From Trebonia sp963734665 (GTDB lineage Bacteria > Actinomycetota > Actinomycetes > Streptosporangiales > Streptosporangiaceae): a stretch of 64,000 nucleotides of DNA. Location of the stretch: positions 62,001 to 126,000 of the forward strand of contig CAVTIR010000004.1 of NCBI GenBank assembly GCA_963734665.1, read 5' to 3'. Position numbers and translations under genes: made by a program. A model generated the notes under the pieces. It was given only the letters and a program-made list of their open reading frames with translations, was not told the origin of the DNA and made no database searches. Below are positions 17,517-24,923 of the stretch, piece by piece; within the stretch, counting starts at the first letter, position 1, and every line of letters begins with the position of its first letter.

Positions 17517-18431
17517 CTACAGCCGCATCGTGATGATCGACAGCTGCCCGACGGACCGGCCGCCGAGCAGTTGCAGCAGCCGCCGGTGTGAGCTGCGGCA
17601 CTGGACTTCAAGCCGTTGCGGCGAGGTCAGCCCCGCGGCGAACCGCAGCACCGCACCCGCGCCGTGGGCGTCGAGGAAGGACAGGTCGGTGATGTCCAGG
17701 ACCAGCGTGGTCGCTGGCAGGCCGCCGAGCGTAAGCAGCGCCGCGTCGAACCCGGCCCGGTTGGCCAGGTCGATGTCCCCGGTGACAGAGACGCGGTTGC
17801 CGCAGGCCGAAGCGTGCAGCATCCCCAGTCGCGGCAGCACGGTCACCGGATGCACGGCCCGCGCGGCGTCCATGGCGTCCGTCCCGCCGAACAGCCGCTC
17901 GTCCCAGTAGCACAGCGCGGTGTAGCGGGGGCTGCGCACCCCGGCGAACAGCGACGCGTGCAGCGCGGTCTCGAACTCGACGGCCTGCCCGAGGTGATCG
18001 ACCGGGGCGAGCGCGAGTGACATCTCGCTCGCGCTGCGCAGCCCGCTGAACCCCTCGGCGAGCACGGTGTCAAGCCGGCGGCGTGCCCCCTCGACCAGTC
18101 GCCCGGCGTCGAACCCGCCGCGCGCGAACCTCGGCGCGTTCGACACGACAAGCTGGCCGGAGCGGAGCGCCCTGGTGGCGGCCGCCGTGCCGCCCGTCAC
18201 CCGGGCGGCGACCCAGCCGGGGGAGTGGCTGACGTCAACGAGCAGCCCGACCTTCTCGTCGCGCGCGAATCCCTGCTGGGTGAAGACGCCGAGGATGTCC
18301 CAGAGCGTGTCGTGGTCGGCGTAGCCGAGGAATGCGTGGTCGCCGGGCTGCAGCCGGTCCACGCCAACAGTCCGACCGTGGCGGCCCTCTGCTGGCATGG
18401 ACACCGATTCCACTCTTGAAAGTTCAGCCAT
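17517..18431 (-). CDS. MEDS-STAS domain regulator (anti-sigma antagonist-like)
   Basis: 304 aa. The N-terminal about 190 residues (DRLQPGDHAFLGYADHDTLW, GLLVDVSHSPGW) match the MEDS sensory domain. The C-terminal about 90 residues form a STAS domain (VSVTGDIDLANRAGFDAALL, LVLDITDLSFLDAHGAGAVL) with the aspartate/serine-like phosphoacceptor region degenerate (SFLDAHGAG). In actinomycetes such proteins feed into partner-switching control of stress sigma factors. ATG 18431 sits at a clear domain boundary. No cognate anti-sigma kinase is next to it. It is probably cytoplasmic. Confidence 0.8.
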   Translation of the reverse strand: MAELSRVESVSMPAEGRHGRTVGVDRLQPGDHAFLGYADHDTLWDILGVFTQQGFARDEKVGLLVDVSHSPGWVAARVTGGTAAATRALRSGQLVVSNAPRFARGGFDAGRLVEGARRRLDTVLAEGFSGLRSASEMSLALAPVDHLGQAVEFETALHASLFAGVRSPRYTALCYWDERLFGGTDAMDAARAVHPVTVLPRLGMLHASACGNRVSVTGDIDLANRAGFDAALLTLGGLPATTLVLDITDLSFLDAHGAGAVLRFAAGLTSPQRLEVQCRSSHRRLLQLLGGRSVGQLSIITMRL

Positions 18432-18612
18432 CAGATCACGATTTATCCGTTTAATCCACCATCAGCGTGAACAAAGGAGACAGAAATGAGCTAGCTCCCC
18501 GCCAGGCACATTGCGGCATTTGGTGCGGCACACCCCGCACTGCCGGTTTCAGCGTAACGTACCCGGAAAAGTCCCCGCCTACCCCCATCCGCCGGCCGCC
18601 CGAAGAGCGCTC

Positions 18613-18840
18613 CTAGGCGCGCAAGACCAGCCCCAGGCAACCCGCGGAGCGCCCGAGCGCGGGAATGACACTGAGCAGGCTGAGCCGGGTGAACTCCCCG
18701 AGCGGCACGTCCGCGTCGACGCGCGCAGCACCCGCCGCTACAACAGCGTGGCGAGCGAGCCCGTGTAGGCGAGGTTAGGCCCGCTGTTGACCCCGATCAG
18801 CACGGCCCGGTGACCCCGATCAGCACGGCCCGGCGTGCCG
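18613..18840 (-). pseudogene. Decayed C-terminus of an ArsB/SLC13-type anion transporter
   Basis: Read on the minus strand, one frame gives AVLIGVNSGPNLAYTGSLAT followed by LL-stop-RRVLRA, the conserved last loop and helix of ArsB/NhaD-type permeases. The stop (TAG) stands where the family has Trp. Near 18720 the frame shifts, and VDADVPLGEFTRLSLLSV continues to a TAG at 18613-18615. A perfect 23-bp tandem duplication breaks the frame upstream. No N-terminal part remains. The relic indicates a lost arsenite or dicarboxylate transporter gene. Confidence 0.7.
18788..18833. repeat. Perfect 23-bp tandem duplication
   Basis: Positions 18788-18810 are repeated exactly at 18811-18833 inside the ArsB-like relic. 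The duplication is not a multiple of three and adds to the frame damage. Confidence 0.95.
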
Positions 18841-18854
18841 TCGGCCTGCCTGCC

Positions 18855-18873
18855 AGATAACAGCAAGAAGCGC
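18855..18873. repeat. 19-nt repeat, copy 2
   Basis: Identical to 8865-8883. It lies directly next to the ArsB-like relic, on the side where the lost part of that gene would have been. Confidence 0.8.
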
Positions 18874-18973
18874 ATCGCGCAAGGTTTGGCCTTCCGGTTG
18901 CCCTCGCCCGGCGGTCCGGGTTGGAATAGTCGGCCGCGCTCGTTCGGAAAACCGGTTCTGGCTTTTATCGGAA

Positions 18974-19024
18974 GTCACAATGGGACTACAGGAGGGTTTA
19001 GAGGTCACAATGTGACTACCGGAG
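18974..19024. promoter_or_regulatory. Two operator-like palindromes 30 bp apart upstream of coxL
   Basis: GTCACAATGGGACTAC (18974) and GTCACAATGTGACTAC (19004) begin a 21-nt repeat with two mismatches and a period of 30 bp, about three helical turns. The second copy holds the perfect palindrome GTCAC-AAT-GTGAC. They lie 130-185 bp before coxL and are candidate sites for a regulator of the cox operon. Confidence 0.5.
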
Positions 19025-19156
19025 CGGCCTGCCTGCCCAGGGCTTTTACCTTGGAGTTTGCCGCAAATTGCGGCCCGTAACTTTGCGTAACGCAGCCTAG
19101 AATTCCCGAACCCGAAAGGTGTAGGTTCGCGAAGAAGGCGTATAAGCGGAGGCTAA

Positions 19157-21490
19157 ATGAGCATTCTGGGCACGCGGGTGATCCGTACGGAGGACCCGCG
19201 GCTTCTCACCTCGGGCGGCGTCTACGTCGACGACCTGCGCGAACCTGACCTCGCCGGAGCGGTGCGGGCCACGTTCGTGCGATCGACGGCGGCGCACGCC
19301 CTGATCACTGGCATTGACACCTCGGCGGCCCTTGAGGCACCGGGGGTGGTCGCAGTGCTGACCGCGGCGGACATGACCGACCTGCCGACACCGCCGCCGC
19401 CAGAGCCGCTGCCGGACGACGCGCCGCCGCCTGAGGGCCCCGCCCCGATGGGCGGGGTCTGGCAGGAGCCGCTGCTGGCGGTGGACCGGGTGCGGTTCGT
19501 CGGCGAGCCAGTCGCGATCGTGCTCACCGACAGCGCCTACCAGGGCGAGGACGCCGCTGAGCTAGTCAGCGTGGACTACGAACCGCTGCCCGCCGTGCCG
19601 TCGATCGAGGCCGCCCTGGCGGATGAGTCCCTGCTGTTCCCCGACGCGGGCACCAACGTGTGCGTGCGGGGCGGTCGTAGCATCGGCGACGACTCGATCT
19701 TCGCCGGGTGCGAGGTCATCGTCGAGGGCGACGTCATCAACCAGCGAGTCGCCGCCCTGCCCATGGAGGGCCGGGCGACCGCGGCGGTGTTCAAAAACGG
19801 GAAGCTGACCGTCTGGACGTCTACCCAGAACGCCCAGCTGGCGCGCCTGATCTTCACGGCCATCGGGCTGCCGCCTGAGGCGATCCGGGTCGTCGCCCCC
19901 GACGTCGGCGGCGGGTTCGGCGCCAAGATCGGCGTCGACAGGGAGCAGATCATCGTCGCGTGGGCCGCCAAGCACGTCGGCATGCCGGTCCGCTGGGTGG
20001 AGACCCGCAACGAGAACCTGACAGCGATGACGCAGGGTCGCGCCCAGCTGCACCACATTAAGCTCGGCGGCGACTACGAGGGGCACATCAAGGCCTACCG
20101 GCTCGACGTCGTGCAGGACTCCGGCGCCTACTCGCGCATGGGCGGCTTCCTGCCGATGCTCACCAACCTGATGGCACCGGGCGTCTACGACATCCCGGCC
20201 GTGGAGGCCAACTACACGGCGGTCGTCACCAACGGCACGCCGATCGCCGCCTACCGCGGCGCTGGCCGGCCGGAGGCAGCGGCGACGATCGAGCGGGTAG
20301 TCGACTGGTATGCCGCCGAGGCGGGCGTCGACCCGGCGCTGGTGCGGAGGCTCAACTTCATCCAGAAGGACCAGTTCCCGTTCGTCACCAAGACGGGTGC
20401 GCCGTACGACACCGGGGACTACGAGGCCGCGCTGGACAAGGTCCTCGCCGCCTCGGGCTACTACGAGCTGCGGGCGGAGCAGAAGCGCCGCCGCGACGCC
20501 GGCGAGACCAGGCTGCTCGGCATCGGCCTGGCCACTTACGTGGAGATCACCGCCGCTGACGGCGCGGCCGGCGAGACCGCCAAGGTCGAGGTCCACGATG
20601 ACGGCACCGCGACCGTCTACACCGGCTCCTCCGCGCACGGCCAGGGCCACCACACCGCCTACGCGATGATCGTGACCCAGGAACTCGGCATCCCGATGGA
20701 CAAGGTCGAGGTCATCCACGGTGACACCGACCTGATCCCGGACGGCGTCGGCACCTACGCGTCCCGCTCCCTGCAACTCGGCGGCTCGGCCGTGCACAAC
20801 GCGGCGATCGAGATCAAGGACGAGGCAGGCAAGAAGGCCGCCGACCTCTTCGAGGCCGCCGAGGCCGACGTCGAGCTAGACACCGAGGCCGGCGTCTGGC
20901 GCATCAAGGGTGACCCGGATAAGGCGCTGACCTGGTCGGAGGTCGCCTCGGCGGCCGACGGCGGGCTGATCGTCGCCAACGTGCGGTTCACCGCCGACCG
21001 GCCGACCTTCCCGTTCGGCACGCACCTCTCGCTCGTCGAGGTCGACGTCGAGACCGGCAAGGTGACCCTGCTCCGGCATGTCACCGCCGACGACGCGGGC
21101 CCGGTGCTCAACCCGCTCCTGTTCGAAGGCCAGCGGCACGGCGGCATCGCCCAGGGCGCGGCGCAGGCCCTCGTCGAGGAGATTCTGTACGACGCTGACG
21201 GCAACCCGCTGACCGCCACGCTGATGGACTACGGCGCGATCACCGCGGCCGAACTGCCCAGCTTCGAGCTGCTCACCAGCGAGACGCCGACCACGGTGAA
21301 CCCGCTCGGTGTGAAGGGCATCGGCGAAGCTGGCACGATCGGGGCGACCCCGGCCGTGCACAACGCGGTCATCGACGCCGTGTCGCACCTCGGCGTCCGG
21401 CACATCGACATGCCGATGACCCCGGAACGTGTTTGGACCGCTATGCAGAAGGCGAGCGCGAGAACTCCTTTCTTTTTGCCCGAGCCGTGA
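19157..21490 (+). CDS. coxL: Molybdenum hydroxylase large subunit, form II CoxL-like
   Basis: 777 aa molybdopterin-cytosine-dinucleotide-binding subunit of the xanthine oxidase family. The active-site loop is AYRGAGR (about 365-371), which marks form II (BMS-type) CoxL; form I has AYXCSFR. The catalytic Glu sits in GVKGIGEAG (about residue 724), and the pterin-binding blocks PDVGGGFGAKIG and SSAHGQGHHTAYA are intact. Form II enzymes oxidise CO poorly, or act on other substrates, so CO oxidation should not be assumed. ATG 19157 has GGAGG about 5 nt upstream. It is first of three cox genes, in the order L-S-M. Confidence 0.92.
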   Translation: MSILGTRVIRTEDPRLLTSGGVYVDDLREPDLAGAVRATFVRSTAAHALITGIDTSAALEAPGVVAVLTAADMTDLPTPPPPEPLPDDAPPPEGPAPMGGVWQEPLLAVDRVRFVGEPVAIVLTDSAYQGEDAAELVSVDYEPLPAVPSIEAALADESLLFPDAGTNVCVRGGRSIGDDSIFAGCEVIVEGDVINQRVAALPMEGRATAAVFKNGKLTVWTSTQNAQLARLIFTAIGLPPEAIRVVAPDVGGGFGAKIGVDREQIIVAWAAKHVGMPVRWVETRNENLTAMTQGRAQLHHIKLGGDYEGHIKAYRLDVVQDSGAYSRMGGFLPMLTNLMAPGVYDIPAVEANYTAVVTNGTPIAAYRGAGRPEAAATIERVVDWYAAEAGVDPALVRRLNFIQKDQFPFVTKTGAPYDTGDYEAALDKVLAASGYYELRAEQKRRRDAGETRLLGIGLATYVEITAADGAAGETAKVEVHDDGTATVYTGSSAHGQGHHTAYAMIVTQELGIPMDKVEVIHGDTDLIPDGVGTYASRSLQLGGSAVHNAAIEIKDEAGKKAADLFEAAEADVELDTEAGVWRIKGDPDKALTWSEVASAADGGLIVANVRFTADRPTFPFGTHLSLVEVDVETGKVTLLRHVTADDAGPVLNPLLFEGQRHGGIAQGAAQALVEEILYDADGNPLTATLMDYGAITAAELPSFELLTSETPTTVNPLGVKGIGEAGTIGATPAVHNAVIDAVSHLGVRHIDMPMTPERVWTAMQKASARTPFFLPEP

Positions 21491-21531
21491 AGTCCTACAA
21501 GCCAGGAACATCAAAAAGAAAGGGGTTCTCA

Positions 21532-22017
21532 GTGAAGGTCGAACTGACCGTCAACGGCAAGGACTTTACCGCCGACGTCGAGGACCGCACGCTGCTCGTG
21601 CACTTCCTGCGTGATGTCGCCGACCTGACCGCCACCAACATCGGTTGCGAGACGACCTCCTGCGGCGCCTGCACGGTGCTGCTCGACGGCGAGTCCGTCA
21701 AGTCCTGCACCGTGCTCGCCGCGCAGGCGGACGGGCGCTCGGTGACCACGCTTGAGGGCCTGGCCTCTGACGCGGGTGAGATGCACCCCGTGCAGGAGGC
21801 CTTCCACCAGGAGCATGGCCTGCAGTGCGGTTACTGCACCCCCGGCATGGTCATGGCGATCGTCTCCCTGCTCAAGGAGAACCCGTCGCCGACCGAGGCC
21901 GACGTCCGGCAGGGCCTTGAGGGCAACATCTGCCGGTGCACCGGCTACCACAACATTGTGAAGGCGGCCCTGGCCGCTTCTCGTACTGCGTCTGCCCATG
22001 AGGGGGCGTCCAAGTGA
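21532..22017 (+). CDS. coxS: Molybdenum hydroxylase [2Fe-2S] small subunit
   Basis: About 161 aa electron-transfer subunit with two [2Fe-2S] clusters. The plant-ferredoxin-type cluster is bound by Cys39, Cys44, Cys47 and Cys59 (CETTSCGACTV...SC). The second cluster is bound by CGYC (99-102) and CRC (134-136). It shuttles electrons from the molybdenum centre to FAD. The start is GTG 21532 (MKVELTVNGKDF) with AAAGGGG about 6 nt upstream. The open frame from 21433 overlaps coxL and is not family-like. It overlaps coxM by GTGA. Confidence 0.93.
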   Translation: MKVELTVNGKDFTADVEDRTLLVHFLRDVADLTATNIGCETTSCGACTVLLDGESVKSCTVLAAQADGRSVTTLEGLASDAGEMHPVQEAFHQEHGLQCGYCTPGMVMAIVSLLKENPSPTEADVRQGLEGNICRCTGYHNIVKAALAASRTASAHEGASK

Positions 22018-22835
22018 TCCCACCTTCGTTTACCTACACCAGGGCCACGTCCGTGGACGAGGCCCTCGCCCTGGCGGCCGAGCACGGCGAGGACGCCAAG
22101 TACCTGGCCGGCGGGCAGTCGCTGCTGCCGCTGATGAAGCTGCGGTTCGCCTCGCCGGCCGTGCTGATCGACCTCGGCCGCGTCACGGAGCTGTCCTACA
22201 TCCGTGACGAGGGCACCTACGTGGCGATCGGCGCGCTGACCAGGCACCACGACGTGGCCACGTCGGAGTTGCTGCTGTCGGACGTCCCCCTGCTTGCGCG
22301 CACGGCCGAGGCCGTCGGCGACCCGCAGATCCGGCACCGGGGCACGATCGGCGGCTCGGTCGCGCACGCCGACGCGGCCGCCGACCTGCCGGCCACGCTG
22401 CTCGCGCTCGACGCGACGTTCGTGGTGCGGGGCGAGCCAGGCACGCGCTCGGTTCCCGCCGCGCAGTTCTTCAAGGGGATCTTCGAGACCGCCCTTGAGC
22501 CCGGCGAACTGCTGACCGAGATCCAGGTGCCCAAGCCCGCCACGCCGGCCGCGTGGTCGTTCCAGAAGTTCAACAAGCGGGCGATCGACTTCGCAATGGT
22601 CGGCGTGGCCGTCCAGGGCACGTCGGTGGCCCTGATCAGTATGGGCTCGACCCCGCTGCGGGCAACCGCGGTGGAGTCCGCCCTCGCCAGCGGCGCGTCA
22701 ATCGCCGACGCCGCGCAACTCGCGGCGGAAGGCACAAACGCGGGTTCCGACATCCACGCGAGCAAGGCCTACCGAGAGCACCTCGCACGTGTTCTGGTTA
22801 GGCGAGCCCTGGAAGAAGCATCCTCCAAGGCGTAG
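22014..22835 (+). CDS. coxM: Molybdenum hydroxylase FAD-binding medium subunit
   Basis: 273 aa flavoprotein subunit. The FAD-binding motifs AGGQSLLPLMKLRF (about 32-45) and TIGGSVAHADAAADL (about 112-126) are diagnostic of CoxM-type subunits. It transfers electrons from the Fe-S subunit to the respiratory chain or another acceptor. GTG 22014 overlaps the stop of coxS (GTGA), so translation is coupled. No cofactor-maturation genes (coxD/E/F/G) follow; the kinase gene downstream is on the other strand. Confidence 0.92.
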   Translation: MIPPSFTYTRATSVDEALALAAEHGEDAKYLAGGQSLLPLMKLRFASPAVLIDLGRVTELSYIRDEGTYVAIGALTRHHDVATSELLLSDVPLLARTAEAVGDPQIRHRGTIGGSVAHADAAADLPATLLALDATFVVRGEPGTRSVPAAQFFKGIFETALEPGELLTEIQVPKPATPAAWSFQKFNKRAIDFAMVGVAVQGTSVALISMGSTPLRATAVESALASGASIADAAQLAAEGTNAGSDIHASKAYREHLARVLVRRALEEASSKA

Positions 22836-22967
22836 TCATTACTCGCTCCGGTGGTGGGAGTGGGGGCGCCAGCGCCCCCACTCCTGCATCCCGAGGGCAA
22901 AACCGCAGCGCATAGGCGTCTCCGTAGGAGCTGTCGCGTCACATCGCAGGTGGCATCTCTTTACAGC

Positions 22968-23957
22968 TCAGGAGCTGGCGGGGAGCCTCATCTCGAAGCA
23001 GCAGCCGGCCCCGGTGTTCACGACGCGGACGCTGCCCTGGTGGGCTTCCATGACGCCGCGGACGATCGCGAGGCCGAGGCCGGCGCCGCTGCCCGGTGCG
23101 GGGCTGCGGGCGTCGGTGCCGCGCCAGGCCAGGTCGAATACGTAGGGGAGGTCGGCTTCGGGGATGCCGCCGCAGCCGTCGGCGACCGCCAGCAGGGCGT
23201 CGCCGTCTTCCGGCCGTGCCTCGACGTAGACGCAGCCCCCGGGCGGGGTGTGCCGGATGGCGTTGCCCAGCAGGTTGGTGAGGGCGCGGGACAGCTCGCG
23301 GGGGTCGGCGCGGACGGTGAGCTGCCCGGACGCCGTGCCGTCGAGCCGTACGCCGCTTTCCCGGGCCAGTGCCTCGGTGCTCGCGAGCGCGTCGCTGACC
23401 AGGTCGTCGAGCGCGATCTGGTCCGGTGACAGCTGCAGGGTCCCCGAGTGGATGCGGGACAGCTCGAACAGGTCGTCGACCATGGTCGCCAGGCGCTCGG
23501 CCTCGGCCCGGATCTGCTTGTGGTACCGGGGCGGGTCGGCGGCCAGGCCGTCCTCGAGCGCCTCGGCCATCGCGCGCAGTCCGGCCAGCGGGGTGCGCAG
23601 GTCATGGGAGACCCAGGCCACTAGCTGTCGCCGGGACTGCTCAAGCGCGCGCTCCCGCGCACGGGACTTCGCGAGCGCGCGCTCCCGCGCACGGGACTTC
23701 TCGAGCTTGACGCCGGTGTCCGTCAGCTCCCGGTACAGGGCCGCGAACTCCGCCGCCAGCGGCAGCTCCGGGGGCCGGAACTGGCCCGCCTCATCGCCGA
23801 GCGACGGCGCGGCCGGCAGTGCCGTGCTGCTGGACTCAACCTGCCGCCCGAGCAGCCAGGAGGCCCGGTGCCGCATCCGGATGATGCCCATGCCCGCCAG
23901 GCCCACGGCACTCGTGCAGTTCGCCGCGATCAGGACAATCTGGATCTGGTCGTTCAT
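22968..23957 (-). CDS. Sensor histidine kinase
   Basis: 329 aa. A short N-terminal hydrophobic segment (about 6-27) anchors it, followed by a coiled-coil with a perfect 10-residue tandem duplication (KSRARERALA/E). The DHp helix has WVSHDLRTPLAGLRAMAEAL, with the phospho-acceptor at His118. The ATPase domain has the N box NLLGNAIRHTPPGG, G1 VADGCGGIP and G2 GSGAGLGLAIVRGVMEAH. The ATG overlaps the TGA of a response-regulator remnant (ATGA), so it once sat in a normal RR-HK operon. It has almost no extracellular domain, so the signal is probably membrane-borne or intracellular. Confidence 0.88.
   Translation of the reverse strand: MNDQIQIVLIAANCTSAVGLAGMGIIRMRHRASWLLGRQVESSSTALPAAPSLGDEAGQFRPPELPLAAEFAALYRELTDTGVKLEKSRARERALAKSRARERALEQSRRQLVAWVSHDLRTPLAGLRAMAEALEDGLAADPPRYHKQIRAEAERLATMVDDLFELSRIHSGTLQLSPDQIALDDLVSDALASTEALARESGVRLDGTASGQLTVRADPRELSRALTNLLGNAIRHTPPGGCVYVEARPEDGDALLAVADGCGGIPEADLPYVFDLAWRGTDARSPAPGSGAGLGLAIVRGVMEAHQGSVRVVNTGAGCCFEMRLPASS
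23641..23700. repeat. 30-bp tandem duplication in the kinase gene
   Basis: Positions 23641-23670 and 23671-23700 are identical at 28 of 30 bases. In frame they add ten residues (KSRARERAL plus one), close to three turns of helix, to the coiled-coil between the membrane and the DHp domain. Confidence 0.9.
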
Positions 23958-24064
23958 GAGGGGCTGGCCTCCCAGCGGTAGCCGACACCCCAGACCGTTT
24001 GGAGCTGTCCACGACCCGAGTCTAAGAACGTAAGGTGCTGCTCTTCACCAGTGACTTCACCGAT
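23954..24064 (-). pseudogene. 3' stub of an OmpR-family response regulator
   Basis: The minus strand encodes TFLDSGRGQLQTVWGVGYRW and EASPS-stop. TVWGVGYRWE is the invariant last beta-hairpin of the OmpR/PhoB winged helix. The open frame runs only from an in-frame TAG at 24065-24067 to the TGA at 23954, about 36 codons. No receiver domain or recognition helix is upstream. The stop overlaps the kinase ATG exactly as in intact RR-HK operons, so this is the remnant of the cognate regulator gene. Confidence 0.78.
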
Positions 24065-24295
24065 CTAGTGGACGAATAACGCCACCGAGCGGCCGCCCGC
24101 CGGAGCTCGGCGGCGGTCGCTGTGATCCAGCCACCGGGGCCGTCAAAGCGCCCAACCGTCTCCGACGCCCACGCACCCTCGTCTCGCCGTGGTTGGCCGA
24201 ACCGAGTTCAGCGGCTTTGCGACCGATGAGTGCGCGGGGCGGGGATCGTCTTCCATGTGAGGTACACCTGGCGGATGTCACATGGAGGTGCGGGG

Positions 24296-24844
24296 ATGCT
24301 GGTCTACTCGGTGATCGCGTCGCTTGACGGGTATACGGCCGACGCGGAAGGCAAGTTCGACTGGGCCGAGCCGGATGAGGAGGTCTTTGCCTTCGTCAAT
24401 GACCAAGAGCGGGGGATCGGGACCTACCTGTACGGGCGGCGGATGTACGAGACCCTGGTCTACTGGGAAACAGTGCCCCTTGCGGGCCAGAGCGACGTGA
24501 TTAGGGACTACACCGGAATATGGCGGGCGGCCGACAAGATCGTTTACTCCACCACGCTCCGTGACGCGTCTAGCGCGCGGACGCGGATCGAGCCCCGTTT
24601 CGACCCGGAGGCCGTCCGGGCGCTCAAGCAGCGCGGCGATGTCAGCGTCGGCGGCCCCGGTCTGGCGGCGTCGGCGATACGGGCCGGGCTGGTGGACGAG
24701 TACCAGGTGTTCGTGACGCCCGTGGTGGTCGGCGGCGGGACTTCCGTCTTCCCCGACGGGGCTCGCGCGCGGCTCGACCTGGTGGACCAGCGCCGTTTCG
24801 CCAACGGGGTCGTTTACCTGCGCTACCGCCCTCGGGACTGGTGA
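24296..24844 (+). CDS. RibD C-terminal/dihydrofolate reductase-like protein
   Basis: About 182 aa. MLVYSVIASLDGYTADAEGK, YLYGRRMYETLVYW, DVSVGGPGLAASAIRAGLVDEY and the C-terminal VVVGGGTSVF are the core blocks of the RibD_C/DHFR-like NADPH reductase family. Most actinobacterial members are uncharacterised reductases, not true folate enzymes. ATG 24296 was chosen because GGAGGTG stands about 5 nt upstream and family similarity starts there; the open frame from 24230 is not family-like. A hairpin terminator follows. Confidence 0.85.
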   Translation: MLVYSVIASLDGYTADAEGKFDWAEPDEEVFAFVNDQERGIGTYLYGRRMYETLVYWETVPLAGQSDVIRDYTGIWRAADKIVYSTTLRDASSARTRIEPRFDPEAVRALKQRGDVSVGGPGLAASAIRAGLVDEYQVFVTPVVVGGGTSVFPDGARARLDLVDQRRFANGVVYLRYRPRDW

Positions 24845-24846
24845 GC

Positions 24847-24898
24847 AGGAAGGCACCCCCGAGTGGACGCGGCGCGCGGTTGGCGGGGGCGCTTTCCT
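24847..24898 (+). terminator. Hairpin terminator after the reductase gene
   Basis: Positions 24847-24861 pair with 24884-24898 over 15 positions with one mismatch and one G-U pair. The arm begins 3 nt after the stop codon and the sequence continues GGACTTTTGG, giving a short T-run. Confidence 0.65.
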
Positions 24899-24923
24899 AG
24901 GACTTTTGGCAGACAATGGGACG

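Larger units (their letters stand above)
18432..19156. other. Gap with transporter relic and palindromic sites before coxL
   Basis: No intact gene seen. The left part holds the ArsB-like relic (18613-18840) with its 23-bp tandem duplication. The right part holds two operator-like palindromes and probably the cox promoter. Confidence 0.6.

Noticed and set aside
19562..20797. Long minus frame inside coxL
   Set aside because: It lies opposite conserved CoxL blocks and shows no family features.
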